This document shows positions 20,899 to 31,198 of a stretch of 64,000 nt of DNA, one piece after another. A program made the translations under genes and the position numbers. Under the pieces are notes generated by a model, which worked only from the letters and a program-made list of their open reading frames with translations, had not been told where the DNA came from and did no database searches. How positions within the stretch are numbered: the first letter of the stretch is position 1; every line of letters starts with the position of its first letter. Source of the stretch: Incurvaria masculella (lineage: Eukaryota; Arthropoda; Insecta; Lepidoptera; Incurvariidae); the NCBI GenBank assembly GCA_946894095.1, contig OX335663.1:1984001-2048000 (forward strand). The letters run 5' to 3'.

Positions 20899-23800
20899 GT
20901 AAGTATTGTGAACTGACTATATTTTATGGAATGAAGTGGTTTTCTTAAATACTCGTAATGAATTTAAGTTCATGCATTTATAATTCTTGTGTTTATATTC
21001 TTCTTCGTTTCATTTAGAAACTATGGTTGAAGGGGCAATGATACATAGTCGGTGTTTTTCATCATTTTCAGTGTAACTGTGCTCATAAAGGGAATGTCCT
21101 GGCATGGCACCTAATTTCTTTGGGAATGTAATGTATTGGGCTAATATAATGACGTGTCGGTTATCATACAACACTCTTGTTCTAGGTCAAAATAACTTCT
21201 ATGTAATTTTGGTAGGGTTAATTAAGTTAGAAACAGTTTTCCGAGAGTCAGGGAAACAGGAAGAGAAAAAAGTTATTACACTCAGTTAAAAAAACAATTA
21301 AAATATACAGTAACATTTAATTTACACTAAGTTGGAGTAACCGATTTACTTAGTTGGCTCGAACGTTGCAAGGCCGTTGTTATTATTGGAATTACAGTAA
21401 GATTCACTGATATTTTTTTCGGTGCGCTGTTTTTCATTTTTCATTCAAATTTCATGCCTCGAAGAATTTTTGGAACATACCTGTAAGCGTGTTGTGATAG
21501 TTCAAATACGAGCAGCCCGCCTTCACAGCTGCTGACGGGTGGCAGATCACAACTAAGATAAGGACACTGAAGAGGATTTTTATTTTGGAAATTGATAAAA
21601 TGACGTAATGTGCAGGTCCTGGATTCAACATGTCGGCGTCAGTCACCGACGAGTACCTGTACAAGCACTTCTCGGTGGTCGTGCAGAGTGGCTGGAATAA
21701 GCGGAAAATCTATAGGTAATTGAACATTCCTAATGTCAGCCTCAGTGGCCCAGTGGCGCGACACTTCGGCGATCGCTCTCCGAAGTTAAGCAACGCTGGG
21801 TCCGGTCTGGTCTTGGATGGGGTGACCATTCGACCGTTGAGAGAGGCTGGCCGTGGTTCGGATTCCACGTTAAACTGTAGGTCCCCTTCCTTACTTACTA
21901 GGTGGTAGGGTTTATCCCGCCCGGGTTGGTACCATCGCATTGGATGAACCGATGGTCGAAGCGGCAATGAAAATTGTCCGTGTTTTCCATCCAGTTCAAT
22001 GTAGCCGTGCAATATAAGGAAGGTCCTGGCATGGCACCTAGTTCCCATGTGGTGTGTTGGGCTAATACCATGACAGAACTTGTGGTATTAGCCATCCATG
22101 TCCAGTCACATAAAAAAAAAATATTCTTACCAGAATTTAAACTTTGGCATCAAATTACTACCATCGCTACCATCTTTGTGGTATATATTATAGTGTTGTT
22201 TGCTTGAAATGATCGAATCATAGTGGCGTTAATTACGCCTGTTTCATATCTAACTCATTTTACAGATTTTTTTTATGCGACTTGACTTGAATGGCTCACA
22301 CAACTACCGTTATGATATTAGCCCAATACACCACCATTCCCGAAGGAATTAGGTGCCATGCTAGGACCTTCTGTTTATGAGCACGGCTACATTGAACTGA
22401 ATGGAAAACACGGACAATTTTCCATTGCCGCTTCGACCATCTTTTCATCCAATGCGATGGTACCAACCCGGACGGGCTTAAACCCTACCAACTAGTAGGG
22501 GAAGGGGACCTACAGTTTTACATTGATTCCGAACCATGGAGCAGCTCGCATTCGTGACGAAATGCACTTATCGAACTCGGAAAGAGAAAGACAGTGGTGC
22601 ATGTCGGAATTGAACCCGAGCCTCTGGTACGCTAGGCCAGTCCCAGCGCCACTAGGCTACGAGCCGCTCAAAATTGCAATACTGCCACATTGAACATAAT
22701 AGAATCAAAAAGATAAAATTTTTGTTGCCACATGGAACATATAGATGAATAGAATAGAAAATTCGTTATAAATAAATGAAACAGACAGATAGTCCTTGCC
22801 TACTCCGCTCAGCTGGCTTGATATTTTTTTATGATTACCTTTCCATTTTCGTACTTTGATTCAAACATTTTGAACCCTTTACAAAGTTTCGTCGCTGATA
22901 AATTTAATCAAGTAATTATCAGAAGCTTGCCTTACATTTAAGCAGAAAATTTAAATCTCTAACTCACTTCTGCTCTCTACTATCAACCTCGTTTCGCCCA
23001 ATGAAGATTTTAGTTCCATTGCTTCGCATCTACCTATTGCTACAAAACCTAATACTACACAAATTTATGTTAAAACCATTTAGTTTTATCTAGCGATACC
23101 CATACCATATAAGTTGTTATTGTATTGTGAATTAATTGTGAATTTTAATGTAGTAGGTGTTTCTTTGCGAGTACAACTTCGTATTATTATTATTATTATC
23201 TATTTATCTAAATTTTGACGTGATATATGATATCCAAAAGACGATGGCTGTATACACTTGAACATAGCAATTCAATTATTATATTTTTGAAGTGAAAACT
23301 TCTTTAGCGGCGCTGAGCACTTTTTGTTGGATGGGTAAAAACTTCCAAACTCGCGTCAGGGTCACGTGATGCTGATCGAAAAAGCGTAAGATTGAAGTGT
23401 AAACTTCTTTAGCGGCGCTGAGCACTTTTTGTTGGATGGGTAAAAACTTCCAAACTCGCGTCAGGGTCACGTGATGCTGATCGAAAAAGCGTAAGATCGA
23501 GGGGAAGGGAGAGGAACTAGTAGATTCGAATCAAAACTGTTTGTTTCTTACTTCAGCTATCATAAACCGATTGTATCAGTTTTAGAAATTTGCGATGATG
23601 ATTCTGGTAATAACGATGGTGAAAAAGTCGTCGAAATTATGGATGAAAGTTGATTTTTCTAAGAGATAAAAATTAATGTAATATATAAATAAATAACGAT
23701 ATAATATTATGAATAATAACATGTAAATTGTCATATTTGTGTACGATAGCGCAATAAATAAACATTGTATTCTACCTCATAAATGATAGTATTTTTGTAC

Positions 23801-26800
23801 TTATAATTAAACACAACGTTAATACTAAAGTTTTCACTTCTGCCGGCACTCCCGGAGTGCTACCGGTGTTTTTTTTTAATTATCTTTATGTGGACATGAT
23901 ATATGATATCCAAATGACGATGGCTGCATACACCTGAACATAGTAATTAAGTTATTATTGTTTTCTATTTATTCTTATGTCGACGTGCTATGATATCAAA
24001 AATGACGGTGGCTGTATACACCCGAAAATATTTTTGTATGACTATAAACCTCAGTTGTGTAAAACTGTGTATGTGCAATGTAAACTACTCAAAATTGTGA
24101 GCGGTAGTATTGAAAATGGGGCAATTAAATTTCTAATTAATCAATGAATCAAACTTGTATGTCGGCTCTTCTCGAACCGACAGATTGTTAACGTGTCCAA
24201 GTGTAGGTATCCTACCTATGGATAAGAAATGAAATGAAATGAAAAAATATTACCACCTTTTTAGGATTCCGTACCCAAAGAGTGCCAACGGAACCCTATT
24301 ACTAAGCCTCCGCTGTCCGTCCGTCCGTCCGTCAGTCTGTCACAGGGCTGTATCTCATGAACCGTAATAGGTAGGCAGCTGAAATTTTAACAGAGTGTGT
24401 ATTTATTTTGCCGCCATAACAACAAATAGGTAACACTAAAAAAATATAAAAATAAAGGGGGGGGTCGTACAAAAAACGCAATTGTTTTGTGTTAAATCTT
24501 GTACGATGGTACGGAGCCCTTCATGTGCGAGTCCGACTCGCACTTGGCCGGTGTTTATCAAACTTAATATTCACTGCATCGTTTCGTTCCCCAGGAAGCG
24601 TTACTTCTACAAGACCGCAGCAGAGCAGATAGCGAGGGACCGAAACGTGGACATCAAGAGGCGAAAGACAATGATGGTACTGGTGGAGTCACCGCTCACC
24701 ACGAACCAGGACGCGGCGTACCAAATAGCGCGCATCTTCTCTAGGATAGGCTACAACGCCATCTCTGTCACCACCAAGCCGTTCACGCATGACCGGTACG
24801 CCGTGTAAGTATCTGGGGGTCCATTCAGAGTAAGAGTGAGTTCGAATTCGCAACTAAATATCAACTCACTTTTTTAAATAGATAATGTTTCCACACTTCT
24901 AGAACATCATTACAGTTAGGTAAAAATCTGGTTTGTCCCGTAAATACGTTGGAAGCATAAATAACGGTTCCGTTATTTAAATAATAATATATTTCCAAGC
25001 TATTTTTAGGTTAACTCACTCCCGAACTCGAACTCACTCTTGCTCTGAATGGACCCCCTGTGGGGTTAATCTTGAAATTCACATTCGCGCATTCGTGACT
25101 CACCGCTGAGTACTTACTCGTTCTTACTCATGGAATGACAGCTACTCGCGAGAAAACGTCTTGTAGCTATGTGCCGCGGAGCAACCACTTCCTTTCCATT
25201 TCAGGGTTGGCTAAGTGCATTTCGTTACAATGATTACGTCTGGCCATTTTCTCACACTAGAAATTGATTAGCAACTTCGTTGAAAAAATTGCCAACACAC
25301 AATTGGTCTACGTTTACCAAAGTGTTTGCCACCGCTTACATTTGCCGTACCTTACCATGCATTTGTACGAGTACACTCTTTTTGTTAATACGTTATTTTT
25401 ACTCCTTGCAACATTCATATTAAGTATTTACCATGAATGTTAGGAGGGAAACACTAAATTAATATTAATTCAAGAGAATCAACAATTCATGTCGTTCATG
25501 ACAAATATCAGTTTATTTTTCTAGACTTTGCTCGGCCGCTATAGTACATTTTGCTAATTGTAGCAGGCCAGTCCTCACAAACAGCACCGCCGAGTTCACG
25601 AGCATCCGATTTCGTCTGACCTTGATTGTTTCCCTCATCAGGACTGCACGGATGGCCAAAGTGGTCGGCAACATCACCGCTCTCCTGATCCGCGACCTGA
25701 CCGAGAGAGGTCTGGACCCAGCGGACCTGGTGCTGGTCGGGGGCAGCCTCGGCGCCCACATGGCGGGATTCGCTGGGAAATACTTCACCAGCATGACCGG
25801 GAAGAAGATCGGACACCTCATTGGCATCGAACCCGTTGGACTGTGCTTTAGGTGAGGAGGAAAGATTTTTAAACTTAGTTGGATTGGGTATAGAAATATT
25901 AGAACTAACTGCGATATCCGAAGCTGCTCGGGAAATCATCGAAAAATCTATCCCCCGGTTCGTAAACTATCTCTAAGGGCCGAGTGCACGACGCCTCGTA
26001 AAATGTTATCCGTTACTGATTACATTTGACGATGATGTGACAGCTAATCGCCCATCATATGAGTTTGAGTTGCACGTAACATATTTTCTTCAAAGTTAGC
26101 TTGCCAGCCGTCAGACCACAAATAGTCCCTCGAAACAATCGGCAAAAATGTTTGCTGCATGGCAACTCTCAGCACCGCCTGAGCTGACATAGTACTGTCT
26201 TTCTTCCAGAGTATATTATCAGAAAGAGACAGGCACAATTGAAGCACCATCTAGCGTCAATCATTAGTACTAACAAACAAAACAGTTGCTCTTGGAGCCG
26301 CGGGGTGGCGATACTAGCGCCCAAGATGTCGGCTTGCTATCAGCTGTTGGTAGCGCCACAGATTACATAGATATGGCGCCGAATTTTTTTATCTGTGGAA
26401 CCGGGTGGCAGGCTAATAATTATGAAAAACAAAGCATTGTATTTTATTAATAGCAACGTTTGCCTATTATTTAAGGTCCAATAAGAATGCAAAAATGTAA
26501 AAATAGTGACTTTTGATTCTTTGAATTATTATTTGATCGTGATTTTGACGGTGATCAATGGGTCGGGAGTGATTACGATTACCGACTAACATCAGCGATC
26601 AACGTAATGTTTAAGTTTCGTGCAACGCAAAATTTGCCTGATCAGGCCTTAATCATACGTTGCCGGTGATATTGACGAGCATGACGGTACGTGCAACCGG
26701 CCCTAAGAAAATCAAGTTCATCTGTTGCTGCGTTAAATAAGGACAGATAAACAAGCACACTTTGGAAATTATCGCTGGATACATGATATATAGAATGAGT

Positions 26801-28495
26801 CATTAACAACATAATAGTGTTTAGAACCCTGGACTGGCTTTGATAAGTTTATGTATTTAATGGATACGAAATTACCGTTATCTCATTAATTTCAGTTTCA
26901 GCGACATCTACATTTGAAGCTTGCCTTGCCTTGCATGTCACGACCAATACTTTTTCAGATTATTTTCAAAATCTGATTAAAATGCTTCAAATGTAGATGT
27001 CGCTGAAACTCAAATTAATAGAAAGGCTATTATCAGAATAGAGGGAAGTGGGAGTTGAACAACTAATCACCCCCTGTTTACGCCTTTGCCAGGGAACCTT
27101 AATGCTATGTCAAGTCAGCGGTGTACTAATGTCGACCATACTTTAACAATAATATTTTAGGCTTACATATTTAGTGCGAAATCATTGCAATGGCAAAGAC
27201 AGCATTGACAAGGCTGTAGTTATAGCTATTCACTGGAACCTAACAACATCGAACTAGTGGGTTTCCTGATTTTGATTTCGTTTATCCCGAAGAGAATATA
27301 CTTTTTCGTACTAAGCAGGTACGTCACTTATTCCAAGGAATGTGATATGTATGTATGTATAATCAACCGCGAAGCAAGGACAAATTGATTAAAGGAACAG
27401 CTATGTAAAAAGAACTACCTTACTAATATACTGCAAGGCTAGACCCGAACCAACAAAACATAACCATTCGCAGGTATAGCGTCTTCCAATTTCGCCACCG
27501 ATATACCGATAATTTGTAATTCTCCTACAGTTTCTCCTCCGGTAATCAATGCCTCCTACTAACACAGTGTTTAAGATAATACCTACATACATTAATTTAA
27601 CCCAATGGCAATACCCGCGAATGGTATATTTTGACGGTTCGGGTCCAGCCTTGCAGTACATTCGTAAAATAGTTCTTTTTACAGAGCCCTTTCTTAAATG
27701 TATGTGTCCTTGGTTCACGGTCGATTGTTGATATAAACATATCACATTCAAAGTATTTATTGTTAAATTACTTGTGCACATAAATCAGGAAAAGATTCCT
27801 ATTTATCTTATTAATCAATATCCTCATGAATCTTGTCAGAATAATGTTTTGTACTTATTGGAATTCCTTTTTTTTTTCACTTCAGGTTCGCCGAGCCCCA
27901 AGACAGGCTCGCCCCCACCGACGCCGAATTCGTCCAGGTGCTCCACGCCAACATGTACGGCTTCGGCATGGAGCGGCCCGTCGGCCACGTGGACTTCTAC
28001 CTCAACGGCGGCGTCTACCAGTCCTCCTGGTTCGCCCCGCTCCCCTGCCTCGCGGTCTGCAGCCACACCAAGGTCTTCCAGCTCTTCTACTACGCTATCA
28101 AGTACCCGGGGAAGTTCCGCGGCGCCCGATGCACCTCCATCTCGCAGGCTATGAGCGCCGAATGCTTCAACAACACGCCGGACGTGTCCAACACGATGGG
28201 GCTTGTGATAGACAGGAATGTCACAGGGGTGTTCTATATGTCCACTTCGCATCTGAAGCCCTATTTCGTGCCTGATTACAAGAGGGATTTGACTGCTGAG
28301 TTTTTGAAAAGAGTGAACCCCAATGGAACGATGATTATAGACGAGAACACCGCGTTCGGATATGACTATTCTACTGATCTCCCAAAAGATTTATACCGTG
28401 CCTACGATAAAATCAAGAGTTACGATTATACAACGGAAGATCCGATGAAGTTCAAGAGTACGGATTTAGCTAGCATATTCGATATGTCGTCGTGA
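20763..28495 (+). CDS. Lipase A, pancreatic-lipase-like secreted lipase with Glu as catalytic acid
   Basis: Five exons: 20763-20898, 21616-21715, 24595-24804, 25642-25851, 27886-28495; phases 1, 2, 2, 2; 421 residues. Signal peptide about 1-19. VGNIT at 157-161; nucleophile elbow GGSLG at 182-186 (Ser184); His279 in VCSH. The acid position reads GIEPVG, Glu212, where B has IDPLG and C has LDPAG. Family knowledge: these alpha/beta hydrolases cleave lipid esters extracellularly. Paired Cys in CFR, LPC-VCSH, ARC and AEC suggest disulfides. The C-terminal tail (FGYDYSTD, KSYDY) is shared with B only. Likely a midgut or other secreted lipase; the Glu may lower or change activity. It is a tandem duplicate of B. 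Confidence 0.92.
21022..21166 (+). mobile_element. SINE body fragment in lipase A intron 1
   Basis: GTCCTGGCATGGCACCTAAT and TATTGGGCTAATATAATGAC match the SINE 3' half; diverged. Confidence 0.65.
21616..21715 (+). CDS. Lipase A exon 2
   Basis: Acceptor TGCAG, then the rest of Cys46, PGFNMSASVTDEYLYKHFS and on to KIY plus two bases of Arg79; donor GTAATT. A 5S-headed SINE begins only 20 bp beyond the donor. Confidence 0.88.
21735..22120 (+). mobile_element. 5S-rRNA-headed SINE, full length
   Basis: The head carries 5S internal-promoter-like pieces: box A (AAGTTAAGCAACGCTGGGT, 21783-21801), an intermediate GGTCTGGT, and box C (CTTGGATGGGGTGACC). It joins the same body and tail used by the tRNA-headed SINEs (GTAGGTCCCCTTCC, GGTACCATCGCATTGGATGA, GTCCTGGCATGGCACC, CCATCCATGTCCAGTCACAT, A run). 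In lipase A intron 2. Confidence 0.9.
22267..22670 (-). mobile_element. tRNA-headed SINE, full length, minus strand
   Basis: T run, then TATGCGACTTGACTTGAATG; ends CCACTAGGCTACGAGCCGCTC, the reversed tRNA-like head. In lipase A intron 2, opposite to the 5S-headed copy. Confidence 0.88.
22671..23156. other. Unassigned part of lipase A intron 2
   Basis: AT-rich. A short block resembles 35575-35640 (ATTTATTTATAACGAATTTT in reverse). Nothing else seen. Confidence 0.35.
23157..24045. repeat. Repeat region with three related ATATGATATCCAAA-GACG blocks and a 105-bp tandem repeat
   Basis: Blocks GACGTGATATATGATATCCA, ACATGATATATGATATCCA and CGTGCTATGATATCAAA at about 23218, 23895 and 23982 each lead to TGGCTG(T/C)ATACAC. 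Between the first two lies the 105-bp duplication. Confidence 0.6.
23291..23500 (-). repeat. Two tandem copies of a 105-bp unit with in-frame coding
   Basis: The two units begin near 23291 and 23396 and differ at very few sites. 105 is 35 codons, and the minus-strand frame stays open through both, repeating VTLTRVWKFLPIQQKVLSAA and KEV(Y/F)TS. I do not recognise the protein. Confidence 0.8.
24259..24553 (+). repeat. (GTCC)n microsatellite-associated repeat in lipase A intron 2
   Basis: AGGATTCCGTACCCAAAGAG at the start, GTCCGTCCGTCCGTCAGTC tract, GCGAGTCCGACTCGCACTTG at the end. It stops about 40 bp before exon 3. Confidence 0.85.
24595..24804 (+). CDS. Lipase A exon 3
   Basis: Acceptor CCCCAG; begins with the last base of Arg79, KRYFYKTAAEQ, RRKTMMVLVESPL, GYNAISVTTKPF and ends RYA plus two bases of Val149; donor GTAAGT. 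In C and D this segment is split by an intron before the N-x-K-T/S-M motif. Confidence 0.9.
25470..25588 (+). repeat. Interspersed repeat family H, second half
   Basis: GTTCATGACAAATATCAGTT and CAGGCCAGTCCTCACAAACA. A matching block lies in B intron 3 (38235-38340). Confidence 0.55.
25642..25851 (+). CDS. Lipase A exon 4 (nucleophile elbow)
   Basis: Acceptor CATCAG; TARMAKVVGNIT, LVGGSLGAHMAGF (Ser184) and GIEPVGLCF plus two bases of Arg219; donor GTGAGG. Much GC-richer than its introns. 210 bp, same as B. Confidence 0.92.
   Translation, partial: DCTDGQSGRQHHRSPDPRPDRERSGPSGPGAGRGQPRRPHGGIRWEILHQHDREEDRTPHWHRTRWTVL
26886..27018. mobile_element. Foldback element with about 35-bp arms in lipase A intron 4
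   Basis: Arms GTTTCAGCGACATCTACATT (26895) and, reversed, the same sequence at 27010. The loop is about 60 bp. Could be a tiny MITE; the hairpin would lie in the pre-mRNA. Confidence 0.8.
27418..27710. mobile_element. Two opposed copies of the second tRNA-related SINE family
   Basis: Minus-strand piece 27418-27577 and plus-strand piece 27598-27710 (CAATACCCGCGAATGGTATA, GGTTCGGGTCCAGCCTTGCA, AATAGTTCTTTTTACAG). GGTTCGGGTCC looks like a pol III B box. Confidence 0.6.
27886..28495 (+). CDS. Lipase A exon 5
   Basis: Acceptor after a 13-base pyrimidine run, TTCAG. Begins FAEPQDRLAPTDAEF; contains VDFYLNGG, LPCLAVCSH (His279) and two N-glycosylation sequons (NVT at 330-332, NGT at 365-367). Ends DMSS, stop TGA. 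Confidence 0.92.
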
Positions 28496-28659
28496 TAATG
28501 TAATTTTATTAGAATGAACTTAGATACATACGTTGATGAAGGAAACTTTATAAAATAATTGACAGATGCGAAAGAAGTAAGCAGGACGTAAGAAGACGAT
28601 GAAATTCCAAATTATCATCCTCTTGCACATGAATTTGTGATTAACAACTCAAGCAACTA

Positions 28660-29007
28660 ATTAAAATGATCTGTTGGTTATAATACTTTTGAGATTACCG
28701 CGGTCGTTAGACATGTTTGAAAAAACGCGGCAGAATGATTAGCTCGAAACGTCGAATAATGTCTCTTCCTGCCGCGTGCAAAGTCGTGACATTTTTCAAA
28801 CATGATCTGTTGGGTGTTATTACCACAGTTATTACTATCCACAATCGCATTAACTTTTTGCAGTGCTAAAATAGTCGGCATTGAATTTATAATCAAGGAG
28901 TATGCCAGTTTTTATAACTTCAGTTATAACCTGTTAGAGTTGCCCGTTTTTTAGTTTCAAACCTGTTCATATTGCACGAAAGTGAATTCAAAGATCGATA
29001 AAATAAA
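28660..29007 (+). terminator. Possible polyadenylation signals of lipase A
   Basis: ATTAAA at 28660-28665 and AATAAA at 29002-29007, 165 and 507 bp after the stop. Which is used cannot be told. Confidence 0.35.
28706..28808. repeat. Nested inverted repeat with GCTCGAAACGTCGA core
   Basis: Outer arms CATGTTTGAAAAA / TTTTTCAAACATG, inner arms CGCGGCAG / CTGCCGCG. The core GCTCGAAACGTCGAATAATG recurs at 31134 as GCTCGAAACGTCGAAAAATG. Confidence 0.7.
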
Positions 29008-29008
29008 T

Positions 29009-29420
29009 AAAATAAAATATATGTTTCAAATCAAGTAACATTTGTTATATTGTACATGTTTTTTAAAAAGCTACATGACTCTCTATTTAATCCGAATTTG
29101 ATGCGTTTTGAACTTCAAAATAAAAAAAAAATCCATAAGATTTGATAGCAATTTAAAGAAATTGTGTTTAAAATTATTAAGATTTTTTAATATTTCTTTT
29201 GTAAATAGCCTTCACCTGATATTGCCGAAGTATATTTTTTTTGAGAACAGAGATTTTCTTATCGCTGTGGTTTGACACAATATAAATGTATCGAAAAAAC
29301 AAAAACGTGCAGTCACAGACATTATTTGTCCGATACTAAACGCTTATCATGAAGCACAATCACATTTCTGTGTTTTATAAATGCATTTTTAAGAAAAGCT
29401 AGCTGTTCCGAGGCCACCCA
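29009..29420. other. Unassigned AT-rich stretch after lipase A
   Basis: Nothing recognisable seen. Confidence 0.4.
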
Positions 29421-29496
29421 CGGTTCAGAATGCATTTATTTTGAGAATGCGACTAAAAATAATGAATTACGATTATATCGGGCAGTCTGTGAATAT

Positions 29497-29575
29497 TATA
29501 TATACGGACCGACAGCGGAGGCTTAGTAATAGGGTTCCGTTGGCACTCTTTCGGTACGAAACCCTTAAAAGGATG
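29497..29575 (-). repeat. (GTCC)n repeat, terminal fragment
   Basis: GACAGCGGAGGCTTAGTAAT and GGGTTCCGTTGGCAC match the reversed first part of the family. Confidence 0.7.
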
Positions 29576-29614
29576 TACATGTTAAAAATGCAATTTATCC
29601 TACTAATATTGTAT

Positions 29615-29940
29615 GCTAATACTATCCATACTAATATTGAAAATTGCGAAATGTCTGTCTCTCTGTTGCGTTTCGACTTCTGGACGTGTATTCTTGGCAT
29701 TCAGTCATTGCGGATTCAGTAGATTTAACAAAAGAAGAATTTACTTTGACATTACTGTTAAACTCTACTGAATCCGCAATGACTGAATGCCAAGAATACA
29801 CGCCCAGAACCCATTTTGATGAGATCGGTATAGAGAGATAATTCAGCTCGACACCAGTCCAGAACGGCATTGTGTATTATCCGCAATGACTGAATGCCAA
29901 GAATACACGTCCTGAGCGCTGCCAGGTAACTCAATTGGTA
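29615..29940 (+). mobile_element. Helitron-like element interrupted by foldback MITEs
   Basis: Starts CTATCCATACTAATATTG, continues CTGTCTCTCTGTTGCG, is broken at 29685, resumes CCATTTTGATGAGATCGGTA near 29812, is broken again at about 29876-29909, and ends GAGCGCTGCCAGGTAACTC. Confidence 0.65.
29685..29802. mobile_element. Foldback MITE with 39-bp perfect arms
   Basis: Left arm from CGTGTATTCTTGGCATTCAG (29685-29723), right arm its reverse complement (29764-29802), 40 bp between. A single arm recurs at 29877-29909. Confidence 0.88.
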
Positions 29941-29949
29941 TAAAAAAGT

Positions 29950-30517
29950 GTACACAATTTACTATTGAAACAAGGTTTATGCCATTCCAGGACCTCCCAG
30001 GACCTTATAATATTGCAAGGCTACACTGAAAAAATTTTATTGTTGGCCCAACAAAGAAACTTTAACCCTGGAGAGCCGTCATAGTGAATTGGTTGCAACG
30101 ATAACCTTTATTTTGTCGACTATATATACAATCTAACAAAGTAATTCTAGCAAAACATACTAGACATTGTTGCGCTCGCAACTTCCACTTTGTTACACTA
30201 AAAAACAGTGATCAAAGTTGTTACAGTAACAAATACGACTATAGTCCAATGACACAAAGCAATTGACAAAATAAAAGCTGTCCTGAGAAATAAGCTCGAT
30301 TCGTTACAGGAACAACTTATTTTGATGCTTCAACAATTTTTTTCTGACAACGTGATTTTTGTCACTTTGTCAGCCTACTTTTTTCTCAGTGTATGTTGAA
30401 CGGGATGGAAAACACGCACAGCATGGTACGAGTGCCGATCCAGGAAGGATGAACCCCACAACTAGTACCTAAGTACGGACAGTTTCACATCAAATCCAAA
30501 TCACGACATGCATTTAA
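29950..30517. other. Mostly unassigned; SINE scraps
   Basis: TTTATGCCATTCCAGGACC (29973) and GGATGGAAAACACGCACAG (30403) are SINE scraps. The rest shows nothing recognisable. Confidence 0.4.
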
Positions 30518-30890
30518 GGTCGGCCCGTAAGCATTTGAAAATATCGCCTCTTATACAAACGTAGTTGACTAATAATTTGAAAACCACTGTTCCAACTTGC
30601 TTGATATTTGGCATCTAATATTAGGCAAAAAATATCTGTGTCTGCATGTCTTTGTTTTTTCGGTAAATGTATTCTGGGTCAAACCACAGAGAAAACAAAA
30701 TTCGTATGAAGATTTTCTTTTTGCTTTCATTTCATTCGGTTTGCATTTAAAAAAAAAACAAAAGCGTGCAGACACAGATATTCGTTGTCTGATATTAGAT
30801 ATTAAATATCAGTTTAATTGGAATAGCGCTTTTCAAATGATTAGTAAACTACGTATGTATGGGGAGCATAGCTTACGAGCCGTTCTTAAT
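30518..30890 (+). mobile_element. Foldback MITE family G, copy 1
   Basis: Tip GGTCGGCCCGTAAGCAT faces GCTTACGAGCCGTTCTTA; inner blocks also pair (TGTGTCTGCATGTC with GCGTGCAGACACA). A second copy is at 33955-34335. Confidence 0.75.
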
Positions 30891-31059
30891 ATTTCGGAAA
30901 CCACACAGCATATATGATAGAAGTAATTTTTGTAATGAAATTAGAAAAACTTGGGGACGACAATGCATTTCAGTAAGGATTTTATTCCTCTCCAGTAAGG
31001 AGTTCAAGCAATAATTTTCTACAACTTTAGAATAATACCGAAGTACCATTATAAAGTAT

Positions 31060-31195
31060 TATGAAGAAGATAACATCGTCTGCTGCGTCCGAACATGGCG
31101 GCTGTCTCCTTGACAACGGGCTGAACGATCGGCTCGAAACGTCGAAAAATGTCTCCTCCCGCCGCTCGAAAAGCCGTAAGTTTTCAAACAAAAAA
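31060..31195. repeat. Repeat with GCTCGAAACGTCGA motif, second copy
   Basis: GGGCTGAACGATCGGCTCGA then AACGTCGAAAAATGTCTC and CCCGCCGCTCG; partner of 28706-28808. Its CTGA...CGAAACGTC layout is reminiscent of hammerhead relics but lacks a clear stem II. Confidence 0.5.
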
Positions 31196-31198
31196 TTT

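Noticed and set aside
20763..20948. Lipase A exon 1 read through to 20948 as a small protein
   Set aside because: The donor GTAAGT at 20899 and the split Cys shared with B, C and D show the frame ends at the splice site.
21783..21840. 5S rRNA gene
   Set aside because: Only the internal promoter part resembles 5S; the segment lacks several bases between the intermediate element and box C and runs into a SINE body.
21710..22095. Open frames across the SINE on both strands (also at 19020, 50108, 58290)
   Set aside because: They recur wherever the same SINE occurs and shift with each indel; not genes.
23157..24045. CRISPR-like array
   Set aside because: Only two or three diverged repeats of uneven spacing in a eukaryotic intron.
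27826..28275. Arg/Pro-rich and Ser-rich frames overlapping lipase A exon 5 (and 39961-40471 over B exon 5)
   Set aside because: Out-of-frame readings of GC-rich lipase coding sequence; the lipase frame is supported by homology and splice phases.
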